Shown: positions 1 through 7,398, numbered from the stretch's first letter. The stretch is DNA of 16,908 bases from an uncultured Bacilli bacterium (GCA_944329505.1 CALVIJ010000009.1:1-16908); one strand, 5' to 3'. Made by a program: numbers and translations. The notes: generated from the sequence alone by a model not told the origin.

Positions 1-1149
1 AATTATTGCACCATCAGTTTTAGTTATTTTATAAATTACCGATGGAGAAGTTGCAATATGTGTAATACCAAATTCTCTTTCTAATCTTTCTTCAATGATT
101 TCCATATGAAGTAAGCCTAAAAATCCACATCTGAAACCAAAGCCTAAGGCTTGTGAAGTTTCTGGTTCAAATTCTAAAGCTGCATCATTTAATTTTAGTT
201 TTTCTAAAGCTTCTCGCAATTCCGGATATTTATTAGTCTCTATTGGATATAATCCGCAGAAAACCATTGGTCTCATAGGTTTATAACCTGGTAAACTTTC
301 TAAAGCGGGATCACTTTCTAAAGTAATTGTATCTCCTACTTTAATATCACTTATACTTTTTATACTAGCACATATATATCCTACTTCACCACACTCTAAA
401 GTTTTTGTACTTTGAGGTTTTGGAGTACTAAAACCTAACTCTGTCACTTCGTGAACAGCATTTGTAGCCATGAATTTTATTTTATCTTTTAAGTTTAATT
501 TACCATCTTTTATCCTAACTAGAACGACAACACCTTTATATGGATCAAAATAACTGTCAAAAACTAAAGCTCTTAGTTTATCATTTGAATTTCCTTTAGG
601 TGTGGGTACTTTTTCGATAATGGCTTCTATTAGTTCTTTAACACCTTCTCCAGTTTTAGCACTAGTTAAAATTATTTCATCTTCTTCAAATCCTAATGTT
701 TCAATCAACTCATTTTTTACTTTTGGGACATCTGCATTAGGAAGATCTATTTTATTAATAACTGGTATTATAGTTAAATCGTTTTCTAGAGCTAAATAGA
801 CGTTGGCTAAGGTTTGAGCTTCAATTCCTTGTGCGGCATCAACTACTAATACAGCACCTTCACAAGCAGCTAGACTTCTAGATACTTCATATGAAAAGTC
901 AACATGGCCTGGGGTATCTATTAAATGCATTATATAATCTTCATTTTTATAATTATAATGAAGTCGTGCTGCATTTAATTTTATTGTAATGCCTCTTTCT
1001 CTTTCAATGTCCATATTGTCTAATAATTGATCTTGTTTTTCTCTTTCAGTAATAGCTCCTGTCAGTTCCAATATACGATCGGCTAAAGTACTTTTACCAT
1101 GATCTATATGGGCTATTATAGAAAAATTTCTGATGTTTTTTTGTTTCAT
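1..1149 (-). CDS. lepA: Elongation factor 4 (LepA), N-terminal 383 codons, cut by window edge
   Basis: Ribosome-associated GTPase of the EF-G/LepA family that back-translocates or rescues stalled ribosomes. I translated it from ATG at 1149; the frame is open to base 1, giving 383 residues of a protein that is usually about 600, so the C-terminal domains lie outside the window. GTPase motifs visible: G1 AHIDHGKST (13-21), G2 RGIT (52-55), G3 DTPGH (78-82), G4 NKID (132-135) and an SAKTG G5 loop. These are followed by domain II and the LepA-type stretch FGFRCGFLGLLHMEI near the cut. The start is fixed by AAGGTGAT 6 nt upstream. It has its own extended -10 promoter just upstream, and a terminator of the preceding gene isolates it. 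Identity is certain; completeness is not visible. Confidence 0.97.
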   Translation of the reverse strand, partial: MKQKNIRNFSIIAHIDHGKSTLADRILELTGAITEREKQDQLLDNMDIERERGITIKLNAARLHYNYKNEDYIMHLIDTPGHVDFSYEVSRSLAACEGAVLVVDAAQGIEAQTLANVYLALENDLTIIPVINKIDLPNADVPKVKNELIETLGFEEDEIILTSAKTGEGVKELIEAIIEKVPTPKGNSNDKLRALVFDSYFDPYKGVVVLVRIKDGKLNLKDKIKFMATNAVHEVTELGFSTPKPQSTKTLECGEVGYICASIKSISDIKVGDTITLESDPALESLPGYKPMRPMVFCGLYPIETNKYPELREALEKLKLNDAALEFEPETSQALGFGFRCGFLGLLHMEIIEERLEREFGITHIATSPSVIYKITKTDGAII

Positions 1150-1167
1150 GATTATCACCTTTATATA

Positions 1168-1196
1168 ATTATATCATAACCATCAATTATATAAAA
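1168..1196 (-). promoter_or_regulatory. lepA promoter (extended -10)
   Basis: The minus strand reads TGA-TATAAT (-10 at 1168-1173), with a poor -35 TTTTAT 17 nt upstream (1191-1196). The -10 ends only 18 bases before the ATG, so the mRNA leader would be about a dozen bases, just enough for the AAGGTGAT ribosome binding site. Confidence 0.6.
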
Positions 1197-1204
1197 TGGT
1201 GTAG

Positions 1205-1239
1205 AAAAAAAGATAACATAATAGTCATCATTTATTATC
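1205..1239 (-). terminator. Rho-independent terminator of the 145-aa pilin-like gene
   Basis: On the minus strand, GATAATA pairs with TGTTATC (one G-U pair) with a short inner AAT/ATT extension. Seven T residues follow directly (1211-1205). The stop codon of the gene (1228-1230) lies inside the hairpin, so termination and the end of translation are packed together. Confidence 0.65.
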
Positions 1240-1665
1240 ACATATCAAATTTTGTTCATTAGTTTGGTTACATTTAAAATTACCAAAGGTTAAATTTTTG
1301 ACAGTTACAGTTCCATCAACGTTTATTTGAACACTACCATCTGTCGGTAATTTACCAAGATTTTTTATATTTAAACTTCTTTCATAATTCACTTTTTTAC
1401 CAAGTTCATAAAATGTATATCCATCTTCATTAAATTCTACTTTAAATGGTAATCCTACTTCATTTAAAAGATTCATATCAGTATAAAATGATTTTACAGT
1501 ATCAATAGTTCCTTTGGTGCTGGTGATTGAAGATTGTTTAGCCATATTGTAAACTATTTTAGATATTGATGGTACTAAAATGATTAATATCAATAGAAAA
1601 AAAACCATGATGGCACTATATTCTACTACTCTAATTGTTGCACGATGTGCATTTTCTTCTTTCAT
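1228..1665 (-). CDS. Pilin-like membrane protein lacking the prepilin signal
   Basis: 145 residues: a short charged N-terminus, one membrane segment (about 16-37) and an extracytoplasmic domain. I see clear similarity to the next gene, a true type IV pilin-like protein. Shared elements in order are GTID-V, VG-PF-V-F, P-G-V-I-DG, L-FG and a pair of cysteines near the C-terminus (KCN...LIC). The canonical GFTLIE cleavage motif is absent. The equivalent stretch is ATIRVVEY, which keeps only a Glu at the right depth if T10 is taken as residue -1. It is therefore either a diverged minor pilin, or a membrane-anchored relative that prepilin peptidase does not process. The start is supported by a weak AGAGG box and a good promoter. 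Monocistronic. Confidence 0.8.
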   Translation of the reverse strand: MKEENAHRATIRVVEYSAIMVFFLLILIILVPSISKIVYNMAKQSSITSTKGTIDTVKSFYTDMNLLNEVGLPFKVEFNEDGYTFYELGKKVNYERSLNIKNLGKLPTDGSVQINVDGTVTVKNLTFGNFKCNQTNEQNLICDNK

Positions 1666-1685
1666 AACGACCAGCCTCTATTATA

Positions 1686-1714
1686 ATGATAGCATAATCG
1701 AAATAAATAAGCAA
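1686..1714 (-). promoter_or_regulatory. Promoter of the 145-aa pilin-like gene
   Basis: The minus strand reads TTGCTT (1709-1714), a 17-nt spacer, then TATCAT (1686-1691) preceded by TGC (extended -10). It lies about 20 bases upstream of the ATG and directly after the terminator of the upstream pilin gene. Confidence 0.65.
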
Positions 1715-1734
1715 GAAGATAATTTTGGCATGTT

Positions 1735-1758
1735 AAAAGGAACTATTTCTAGTTCCTT
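1735..1758 (-). terminator. Terminator of the 186-aa pilin gene
   Basis: Perfect 9-bp stem AAGGAACTA / TAGTTCCTT (1750-1758 and 1737-1745 on the minus strand) closed by a GAAA tetraloop and followed by a short TT-AA tail. It overlaps the TAA stop codon at 1757-1759. The U-tract is weak, so efficiency is uncertain. Confidence 0.6.
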
Positions 1759-2317
1759 ATATTTTTTGTCCTTCGTATGATCCACCAACGTGGTTATTAG
1801 CATTACTAGCAGTATCTAATTCAACATCAGCGACAGTTCTTGAACAGAACATTTTGTTAGGATTAAAATCGTTAGTTCCTTCCGTCATTGTTGTACAATA
1901 ATACTGACCAAATTTTAATTTATAGGCGATAATGTTACCATCAGCTAAAATTGTAACATATCCTCCTTGTGGCATTTCACCACTTGCTGATACAGCTTGT
2001 GCATTAATATACCCTTTACCATATCCACCACCAGTGGCAACTACAGTTTCCCAATCTGTATTTTCCGTTCCTCTATTATTTCCTTTAGGGAAGTTTACTG
2101 TAAATGGAGTGCCAACTGGATCTGCCTCTGTTTGAGCTTGTGAATATGCAACTCTAACTGCGTCGATAGTTCCCCAAGCTTTATCAACAGCAGCATTTCT
2201 CCTAGAATCTTCAATAACATTTAAAATGATTGGAGTTGTAATTAAGGCGATAATAGCTAAGATAACGATTACGGCCAATAGCTCAATCAAAGTAAAACCT
2301 TTTGAATTATTTCTCAT
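1757..2317 (-). CDS. Type IV pilin-like / pseudopilin protein with prepilin cleavage site
   Basis: 186 residues with a textbook class III signal: K6-G7 then FTLIE (8-12), followed by the hydrophobic helix LLAVIVILAIIALITTPIIL. Cleavage after G7 would leave Phe at +1 and Glu at +5, as in type IV pilins and type II secretion/competence pseudopilins. The C-terminal part has two cysteines about 19 residues apart that could form a pilin D-loop. The start is certain: AGGAGGTG lies 7-8 nt before the ATG. No assembly ATPase, platform protein or prepilin peptidase is in the window, so any machinery is encoded elsewhere. The downstream 145-aa gene is a paralogue. This pilin type is common in uncultured low-GC gut Firmicutes (recalled from general knowledge, not checked). 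Confidence 0.9.
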   Translation of the reverse strand: MRNNSKGFTLIELLAVIVILAIIALITTPIILNVIEDSRRNAAVDKAWGTIDAVRVAYSQAQTEADPVGTPFTVNFPKGNNRGTENTDWETVVATGGGYGKGYINAQAVSASGEMPQGGYVTILADGNIIAYKLKFGQYYCTTMTEGTNDFNPNKMFCSRTVADVELDTASNANNHVGGSYEGQKI

Positions 2318-2349
2318 CTATTTCACCTCCTCGCCCCTATTCTGTTATC

Positions 2350-2378
2350 AATATACCACATTTTTTTACATAAATCAA
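2350..2378 (-). promoter_or_regulatory. Promoter of the 186-aa pilin gene
   Basis: The minus strand reads TTGATT (2373-2378), 17-nt spacer, TATATT (2350-2355) with TGG in the extended -10 position. It is about 32 bases from the ATG. The rest of the 198-nt gap down to valS is AT-rich, and I see no clear valS terminator in it. Confidence 0.65.
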
Positions 2379-2515
2379 TCTTTTTTGTTATTTTAATTTT
2401 TCAATAATTATAGAGTTATTGTATTATAAAGGTAAATTTAATTAATTTTATTTTATCATGAATTTATTTGAGTTTTCGCTCTTTTTAATAGAAGAAGTTT
2501 ACAAAATAATACAAA

Positions 2516-4936
2516 TTAATCATCAATTTCTTTCTTTAGCTTAATATCATTTATTTTATAACCTTTTTCAATAGATGAAATATTAAGATTTTCTATAAAT
2601 AAAGTTGCTTTAAAATCTTTGATAGAATCTGTGATTGCTTCATTAAGTTCATCATTTAAACTTATATCTAAAGTCTCTACTGGTGTTTTTAATGATACAT
2701 TATTATTTGTCTTTTCTCCACGAACCTTACTTATTATTTCAGCAATCATGTCACCATTTTTCATTTCATTAGTAAAATCAAATTGTAAAGGTTTAATTTC
2801 TGTTAAATGAATAGATTTTTCTTGATGATATATTTCTTGATAAATCTCTTCAGTAACAAATGGGAAGAAGATACTAAAATCTTGTAATAATTTATATAAT
2901 AAAGTATAAACTGTTTTTTGACCAGAATATCTTGCTTCTTCACCAAATTCTTCTGGTCTATATAATCTATGTTTAACAATTTCAATATAGTTATCACAGA
3001 AATTCCAGAAAAATTTCTCTAAAATATTTAAAGCTAGTCCTACTTCATAATCATCAAGATATTTTATAAAGCTTTTTTCCATTTCTTGATATTTTCCTAA
3101 TATCCATTTATCTATATATTCATAATTTTCTATATCTTTATCTTTATAATCTTGAAGATGCATTTCTATAAATTTAGATACATTCCATATTTTATTAATT
3201 AATTTTCTTCCTATTTCAATTGTATGTTCAGAAAAATAACTATCTGTTCCAAGTTTACTATTTGCACACCAATATCTAACATTGTCGGCTGAATATTTTG
3301 TTAATAACATTTGTGGTGATAATTCACTATTGTTCTTACTTTTACTTATTTTTTCACCATTTGAATTTAACCCAAACCCTGAAATTGCTACATTATCCCA
3401 AGGCCTTGTACCAAGATGATAAAAACTCTTAACGATTGTGTAAAAGTCCCAAGTTCTGATAATATCATGTGCATTCATTCTCAAACTCATAGGTTTTAAA
3501 ATATTTTCATAATTTTCTTTTTCTCCATATTTCATATTAATTAATGGAGTTAAAGATGAAGTAGCCCATGTATCCATGACATCTGTTTCCGGTGTAAATT
3601 CTTCGCATCCACAATTTGGACATTTATTTATTTTAGGTTTATCAGTAAGTGGATTTACTGGTAGATCTTCTTTTTTTGCAAAAATTGGTTTGCCACAATC
3701 TTTACAATACCATACTGGGAATGGTACTCCAAAATATCTTTGTCTTGAAATACACCAATCCCACATAATATTTTCAACCCATTCATTATATCTATTTTGC
3801 ATGTGAGCTGGATGCCATTTGATTTCATTTCCTATTCTTAGGAAATCCTCTTTATGGCTCATAGTATCTATAAACCATTGGTTCATTACAGAATATTCAA
3901 CTTCTTTCCCACATCTTTCATGGGTTTGAACTTCGTGTTCTAAATCTTCAATTTTCACGATAAAGCCACCGGTTTGTAAATCTTCAATTATTCTTTTTCT
4001 AGCTTCTTTAATTTTTAATCCACCATAATTAGGAACATCATCAATTATATATCCATCTTTAGTAAAAATATATTTTAGAGGTAAATTATATTTTTTCCAC
4101 CATTCGATATCTGTTTGATCTCCAAAGGTACAGCACATAACTGTTCCTGTTCCTTTTTCAATATCTACTTTTTCATCAGCTTTAATTGGAACTTCTACAT
4201 CAAGTACTGGTATATGTGCGGTTTTTCCAATTAAGTGTTTATGTTTTTCGTCATTTGGATTAACAAATACGCAAACGATTGCTGGTAATAGTTCTGGTCT
4301 AGTGGTGGCAATAGTAAATTCTTCACCATCTTCGACAGTTGTAAATTTAATATAATTAAAGGTTGTTTTAACTGTTTTGGTTTCAAGTTCTGCTTGAGCA
4401 ATAGAGGTTAAACATTCATTACACCAAAGAGCTGGAGACTCTTTATGATAACAATGTCCTTTGGCTACTAAATCTAAAAATGAATTTTGACTTATTTTAA
4501 TTGTAGATGGGCTAACTGTTTTATAATGAATATCCCAATCTGTACTTATACCTAATTTACTAAACAAGTTTTGGAATTCATCTTCGTATTTATCTGTAGT
4601 TTTATAACACAATTTTGAAAAGGCTTCTCTTCCAATTTCATGGGCTTTTTTTCCTTGCTCTTTTTCAACTAGTCTTTCACTAGGTAATCCATTGTCATCA
4701 AAACCAAAAGGATAAAATACATTATAACCTCTAAGTCTTTTATATCTAGCAATCATTTCTGTTTGTGAATAAGAAAATATGTGACCAATATGAATTTTTC
4801 CGTTTACGGTTGGAGGTGGTGTATCAATTGAAAACACTTTTTTTCCATCAGGAATAAATTTATATATTTTATTTTCATTCCAATAATTCAACCACTTTTC
4901 TTCTTTTTCTTGTGCTTTATATTTTTTATCTAGCAT
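2516..4936 (-). CDS. valS: Valyl-tRNA synthetase, archaeal/Rickettsia-type
   Basis: Class Ia aminoacyl-tRNA synthetase that charges tRNA-Val. 806 residues, shorter than the usual bacterial ValRS of about 880-950. Visible motifs: the nucleotide-binding HIGH at 49-52 in the context PTVNGKIHIGH; an editing (CP1) domain with ATTRPELL and the archaeal-style FGDQTDIEWW instead of the bacterial HDPND; zinc-ribbon cysteines WYCKDC and KCPNC (about 408-446); and KISKS near 528-532. The stretch YPFGFDDNGLP-ERLVE is characteristic of the archaeal-type ValRS, also known from Rickettsia. The C-terminus lacks the long tRNA-binding coiled coil of typical bacterial enzymes. The start is set by AGAAGG six bases upstream. 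It is preceded by a valine T-box leader, which independently supports the valine assignment. Confidence 0.95.
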   Translation of the reverse strand: MLDKKYKAQEKEEKWLNYWNENKIYKFIPDGKKVFSIDTPPPTVNGKIHIGHIFSYSQTEMIARYKRLRGYNVFYPFGFDDNGLPSERLVEKEQGKKAHEIGREAFSKLCYKTTDKYEDEFQNLFSKLGISTDWDIHYKTVSPSTIKISQNSFLDLVAKGHCYHKESPALWCNECLTSIAQAELETKTVKTTFNYIKFTTVEDGEEFTIATTRPELLPAIVCVFVNPNDEKHKHLIGKTAHIPVLDVEVPIKADEKVDIEKGTGTVMCCTFGDQTDIEWWKKYNLPLKYIFTKDGYIIDDVPNYGGLKIKEARKRIIEDLQTGGFIVKIEDLEHEVQTHERCGKEVEYSVMNQWFIDTMSHKEDFLRIGNEIKWHPAHMQNRYNEWVENIMWDWCISRQRYFGVPFPVWYCKDCGKPIFAKKEDLPVNPLTDKPKINKCPNCGCEEFTPETDVMDTWATSSLTPLINMKYGEKENYENILKPMSLRMNAHDIIRTWDFYTIVKSFYHLGTRPWDNVAISGFGLNSNGEKISKSKNNSELSPQMLLTKYSADNVRYWCANSKLGTDSYFSEHTIEIGRKLINKIWNVSKFIEMHLQDYKDKDIENYEYIDKWILGKYQEMEKSFIKYLDDYEVGLALNILEKFFWNFCDNYIEIVKHRLYRPEEFGEEARYSGQKTVYTLLYKLLQDFSIFFPFVTEEIYQEIYHQEKSIHLTEIKPLQFDFTNEMKNGDMIAEIISKVRGEKTNNNVSLKTPVETLDISLNDELNEAITDSIKDFKATLFIENLNISSIEKGYKINDIKLKKEIDD

Positions 4937-4964
4937 ATTTTACCTTCTTTCTTCTTTAAAATTC

Positions 4965-5190
4965 AAAAAACTTATAAATTTAAGGACGAACTAGCCGTGG
5001 TACCACCTTAATTTATAAGTTTTACTTATCTCTAATAAGTTTAACGCACTTCTTACGGATTTTCCTACTATTATTTCAAAAAATCAGCTTGGTCAAGCTA
5101 CCTTCAATATTTTCTATTATTAGTTTACACCTACCACTAATTCTCTTTAAATAGATAAATATCTACTCCTCTTGGTCTTTGCTTTTTAAT
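4965..5190 (-). promoter_or_regulatory. T-box riboswitch leader of valS (specifier GUA)
   Basis: Untranslated leader that senses uncharged tRNA-Val. On the minus strand: stem I base CAAG/CUUG; specifier loop with AGUA on the 5' side and GAA-G-GUA-G on the 3' side (GUA = 5101-5099, valine); then the T-box core AAGGTGGTACCACGG (about 4995-5009), whose UGGU bulge binds the tRNA acceptor end. Pairing AAGG/CCTT plus ACG/CGT gives the normal antiterminator. The helix continues below as AACTTATAAATTAAGG / CCTTAAATTTATAAGTT and runs straight into six T residues (4965-4970). A second hairpin ACTTAT-TAGAG-ATAAGT precedes it. The geometry of the switch is unusual (see findings). Confidence 0.93.
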
Positions 5191-5192
5191 TA

Positions 5193-5221
5193 ATTATACA
5201 TGTTTTTCGCTTATTTTACAA
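5193..5221 (-). promoter_or_regulatory. Promoter of the valS T-box transcript
   Basis: The minus strand reads TTGTAA (5216-5221), 17-nt spacer, perfect TATAAT (5193-5198). The -35 box overlaps the stop codon of the upstream membrane/zinc-ribbon gene. This is the one clear promoter in the window without an exact TGn extension. Confidence 0.65.
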
Positions 5222-5953
5222 TACTTTTGTTCCACAAAGAAAGCAAGTTGTAGCTGTTGGTGCTAATCTAGTTCCACATTTTGGACATACTTTTGGCTTT
5301 CCTTGATCAGCAATAATTGGTTTTTCTTCTTTTTGTTCGGCTTGTTTAGCTTCAATTACTGTTTCTTGCCTTTCGTCTGGCTCTAAGGCATTGTTTGAAA
5401 AAACATTGTCATTATTTTGAACAGTATAAAGATTTGTTGGTGGTTCTTCTTGAACAGCATTATTGATTTGAACATATGCTTCTGGATTAATTACAACATC
5501 ACCAACTTCTACTTGGTTTTCAGGTTGTACTGAGTTATTTTCAGGTTCTGTAGCAAATAAAATGTTTTGATTACTTATAAATTGTTCAGTATCATCATAC
5601 ATATGAAGCATAAATTTTGGATTTTTAAAAGTTAATTCTGGAAATTTATACATAGGAATAATTATAAACCAAATGGATTCTTTCGGATTCATTCCATAAG
5701 CTTTTAATAATTCTTTTATAATTATATTATAATAGTATAAATTAAAAATAGGAATTAAAGTTTTATAAAATATGCTTCTTTTTAAATCTAACCAATCAAC
5801 TAAGATTAGCCTATTATAAAACGGAATATAAGCTTTCCACGCAGGAATTCTTGCACCTTTAAATAGTTTACCTAAGCATATCTTTACTGTCAGATACACA
5901 ATGAAAAATACAAGAAAAAGCATTAAAAAATATTTACCTGTTCCTTCAAACAT
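5216..5953 (-). CDS. DUF5684-like membrane protein with C-terminal zinc ribbon
   Basis: 245 residues in three parts. The N-terminus has a hydrophobic helix (about 8-28). A membrane-associated region (about 35-110) follows, with PAWKAYIPFYN, IPIFNLYY and KAYGMNPKESIWFIIIPMYKFP. This matches the pattern of DUF5684-type small membrane proteins (W-A-IPFYN ... IPI-N ... K-FG ... P). A disordered Glu/Asn/Gln-rich linker (about 120-218) leads to a terminal zinc ribbon with C223-C226 and C237-C240. The function is unknown; cysteine tails of this type usually bind zinc and often mediate protein contacts. A strong GGAGG site 7-8 nt before the ATG fixes the start, and the gene has its own promoter. No enzyme motif is seen. 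Confidence 0.8.
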   Translation of the reverse strand: MFEGTGKYFLMLFLVFFIVYLTVKICLGKLFKGARIPAWKAYIPFYNRLILVDWLDLKRSIFYKTLIPIFNLYYYNIIIKELLKAYGMNPKESIWFIIIPMYKFPELTFKNPKFMLHMYDDTEQFISNQNILFATEPENNSVQPENQVEVGDVVINPEAYVQINNAVQEEPPTNLYTVQNNDNVFSNNALEPDERQETVIEAKQAEQKEEKPIIADQGKPKVCPKCGTRLAPTATTCFLCGTKVL

Positions 5954-5976
5954 TGTTTAGCCTCCTTTTTATTATA

Positions 5977-6005
5977 ATTATAACATGACATTGAGCTAAT
6001 TGAAA
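5977..6005 (-). promoter_or_regulatory. Promoter of the DUF5684-like gene
   Basis: The minus strand reads TTTCAA (6000-6005), 17-nt spacer ending in TGT, then TATAAT (5977-5982), 23 bases upstream of the ATG. It occupies the 60-nt gap after the metallo-hydrolase gene, where no terminator is obvious. Confidence 0.6.
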
Positions 6006-6013
6006 TACCATTT

Positions 6014-6523
6014 TTATTTTAAAAAATAATTGTGTGTTTTTTCATACTTTAAATTGGTCGACATTCCATGGCCGGGATATATTTGAGTATCGTTTGAATA
6101 AGTTTTAATTTTATCTAAACTTTTCATCATTTGTTCCATACTACCTCCTGGCATGTCAGTTCTACCAATTGTTTCTTTAAAAAGAAAATCACCAGTAAAC
6201 ATAACGTTATCGGTTTTAAAATAGTAAGTGACACTATCGTCAGTATGCCCTTTTGTTGAGATTACTTCAAAATTAAATGGTCCAAATGAATATTCTCCTT
6301 CTTTTGGATTTTTTAATACCAAGTTTTTATCAAAATTATTTAAAACTCCTATATGATCTGGGTGCTGATGAGTAATTAAAACTTTGACAACTTCTTTGTC
6401 TTTAATGATTTTTGATATTTTGTCATATTCATCGCCTGGGTCAATCACTATTAATTGGCCTTTCTTTTCTAAAACATAACAATTGGCTTTTAAGTAACCA
6501 ACTGCAATTTTGTGTATTTTCAA
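6014..6523 (-). CDS. MBL-fold metallo-hydrolase (YqgX/glyoxalase II-like)
   Basis: 169-residue, single-domain metallo-beta-lactamase-fold hydrolase. The complete metal site is visible: H52-x-H54-x-D56-H57 (THQHPDH), H92 in KGHTD, D111 in FTGD and H151 in YPGHG. The GRTDMPGG stretch after D111 is typical of the hydroxyacylglutathione-hydrolase-like branch (B. subtilis YqgX type), so thioester hydrolysis is likely, but the substrate is unknown. The start codon is TTG (6523-6521). It overlaps the TGA stop of the upstream small gene in a TTGA junction, and AGAAGG sits five bases before it. This implies translational coupling. It is the last gene of the rnhB operon. Confidence 0.9.
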   Translation of the reverse strand: MKIHKIAVGYLKANCYVLEKKGQLIVIDPGDEYDKISKIIKDKEVVKVLITHQHPDHIGVLNNFDKNLVLKNPKEGEYSFGPFNFEVISTKGHTDDSVTYYFKTDNVMFTGDFLFKETIGRTDMPGGSMEQMMKSLDKIKTYSNDTQIYPGHGMSTNLKYEKTHNYFLK

Positions 6524-6735
6524 TTTAACCTTCTAAGCTGAGCTAAAGTTTCTCTTAATGAATCATTACTTGATACTTTATTTTTTTGATCAGTTGGTTT
6601 TATATTGTTTTTTGGAACGTTTATTTTTCCAACATTTGGATGAAGTTTAGCTCTTAATTCATTTGGGTCTTGGTTAAATCCTCTTTTAATAGTCCCTTTT
6701 AGCATCATGTCTTTATTATTTGGATTTATTATCAT
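6520..6735 (-). CDS. Small basic protein of unknown function (71 aa)
   Basis: 71 residues, rich in Asn, Lys, Leu and Pro, with no membrane helix or cysteine. The middle (RAKLHPNVGKINVPK-N) looks unstructured and the end (SLRETLAQLRRLN) could form a short amphipathic helix. I do not recognise a family. It is probably a real gene: GAGGAG lies seven bases before the ATG, it fits the 14-nt gap after rnhB, and its TGA stop overlaps the TTG start of the metallo-hydrolase. An alternative start at M10 or M11 cannot be excluded, but those lack a ribosome binding site. Confidence 0.7.
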   Translation of the reverse strand: MIINPNNKDMMLKGTIKRGFNQDPNELRAKLHPNVGKINVPKNNIKPTDQKNKVSSNDSLRETLAQLRRLN

Positions 6736-6749
6736 AATTCTTCTCCTCT

Positions 6750-7367
6750 CTAACAGTGACCGGTTTCTATATAGTTTTTTACCGGTCCATAAGTCTTACG
6801 ATAACCATCTATTAAACCATATTTATTAATAGCTTCTAAATGTTTTTTGGTAGGATAACCTTTATGATTTTTGAAACCATATTCTGGATGTTTTTGATCG
6901 ATTTCATACAAAATTCTATCCCTAGTTACTTTGGCTATAACACTGGCGGCAGCAATGGATATGCTTTTAGCGTCTCCTTTGATTATTGGCATAACTGGTA
7001 TATCAATATCTATTGGCATAGCATCAGATAAAACATATTCTAAAGATATTTTTTTTTGAACTTGTCTGATAGCTGTAATCATAGCTTGTCTACTGGCTTT
7101 ATAAATATTGATTTTATCAATTTCTTCTGGTGAAACTATTCCTATACCATAAATCGTATTTTCCACAATATAGTCATAAAACTGATTTCTTTTTTTTTCA
7201 CTTAATTTTTTGGAATCAGTCAAACCATCTAATTTAAAGTTTCGAGGTAAAACTACACAAGCAGCAACGACTGGTCCAAAAAGTGGGCCTCGCCCGGCTT
7301 CGTCAGTTCCTCCAATGACATTTACTCTTTGGTTGTATAATTGTTTTTCGTATTGCCATAAGTCCAT
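6750..7367 (-). CDS. rnhB: Ribonuclease HII
   Basis: Removes ribonucleotides and RNA from RNA-DNA hybrids in the chromosome. 205 residues, normal length. The active-site carboxylates are all present: D22 and E23 in DEAGRGPLFGP, D115 in SDAM and D150 in VTRD. Further family signatures are DSKKLSEKKR (51-60), KGDAKS (130-135), IAAASVIAKV and the C-terminal GYPTKKHLEAI plus the RKTYGPVK segment. The start ATG is preceded by a modest TAGGGA site. It is the first gene of a three-gene unit with the 71-aa protein and the MBL hydrolase. Confidence 0.96.
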   Translation of the reverse strand: MDLWQYEKQLYNQRVNVIGGTDEAGRGPLFGPVVAACVVLPRNFKLDGLTDSKKLSEKKRNQFYDYIVENTIYGIGIVSPEEIDKINIYKASRQAMITAIRQVQKKISLEYVLSDAMPIDIDIPVMPIIKGDAKSISIAAASVIAKVTRDRILYEIDQKHPEYGFKNHKGYPTKKHLEAINKYGLIDGYRKTYGPVKNYIETGHC

Positions 7368-7389
7368 GATTTCCCTACTTTCATATATG

Positions 7390-7398
7390 ATTATAACA
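7390..7398 (-). promoter_or_regulatory. rnhB operon promoter (extended -10 only)
   Basis: The minus strand reads TGT-TATAAT, 22 bases upstream of the rnhB ATG. No recognisable -35 is present at 16-18 nt spacing. The palindrome TCATATATGA (7381-7390) abuts the -10 on its downstream side. Confidence 0.55.

Noticed and set aside
2803..2997. 64-aa frame inside valS in another reading frame
   Set aside because: Wholly within a conserved synthetase gene, Ile/Lys-rich low complexity, no ribosome binding site.
5096..5105. Reading the T-box specifier as GGU (glycine) from GAA-GGU-AGC
   Set aside because: The specifier usually follows GAA plus one base, giving GUA. The downstream gene is plainly a valyl-tRNA synthetase.
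7381..7390. TCATATATGA palindrome as a regulator binding site
   Set aside because: Ten bases of alternating AT-rich sequence occur easily by chance in this composition. There is no second copy near other promoters.
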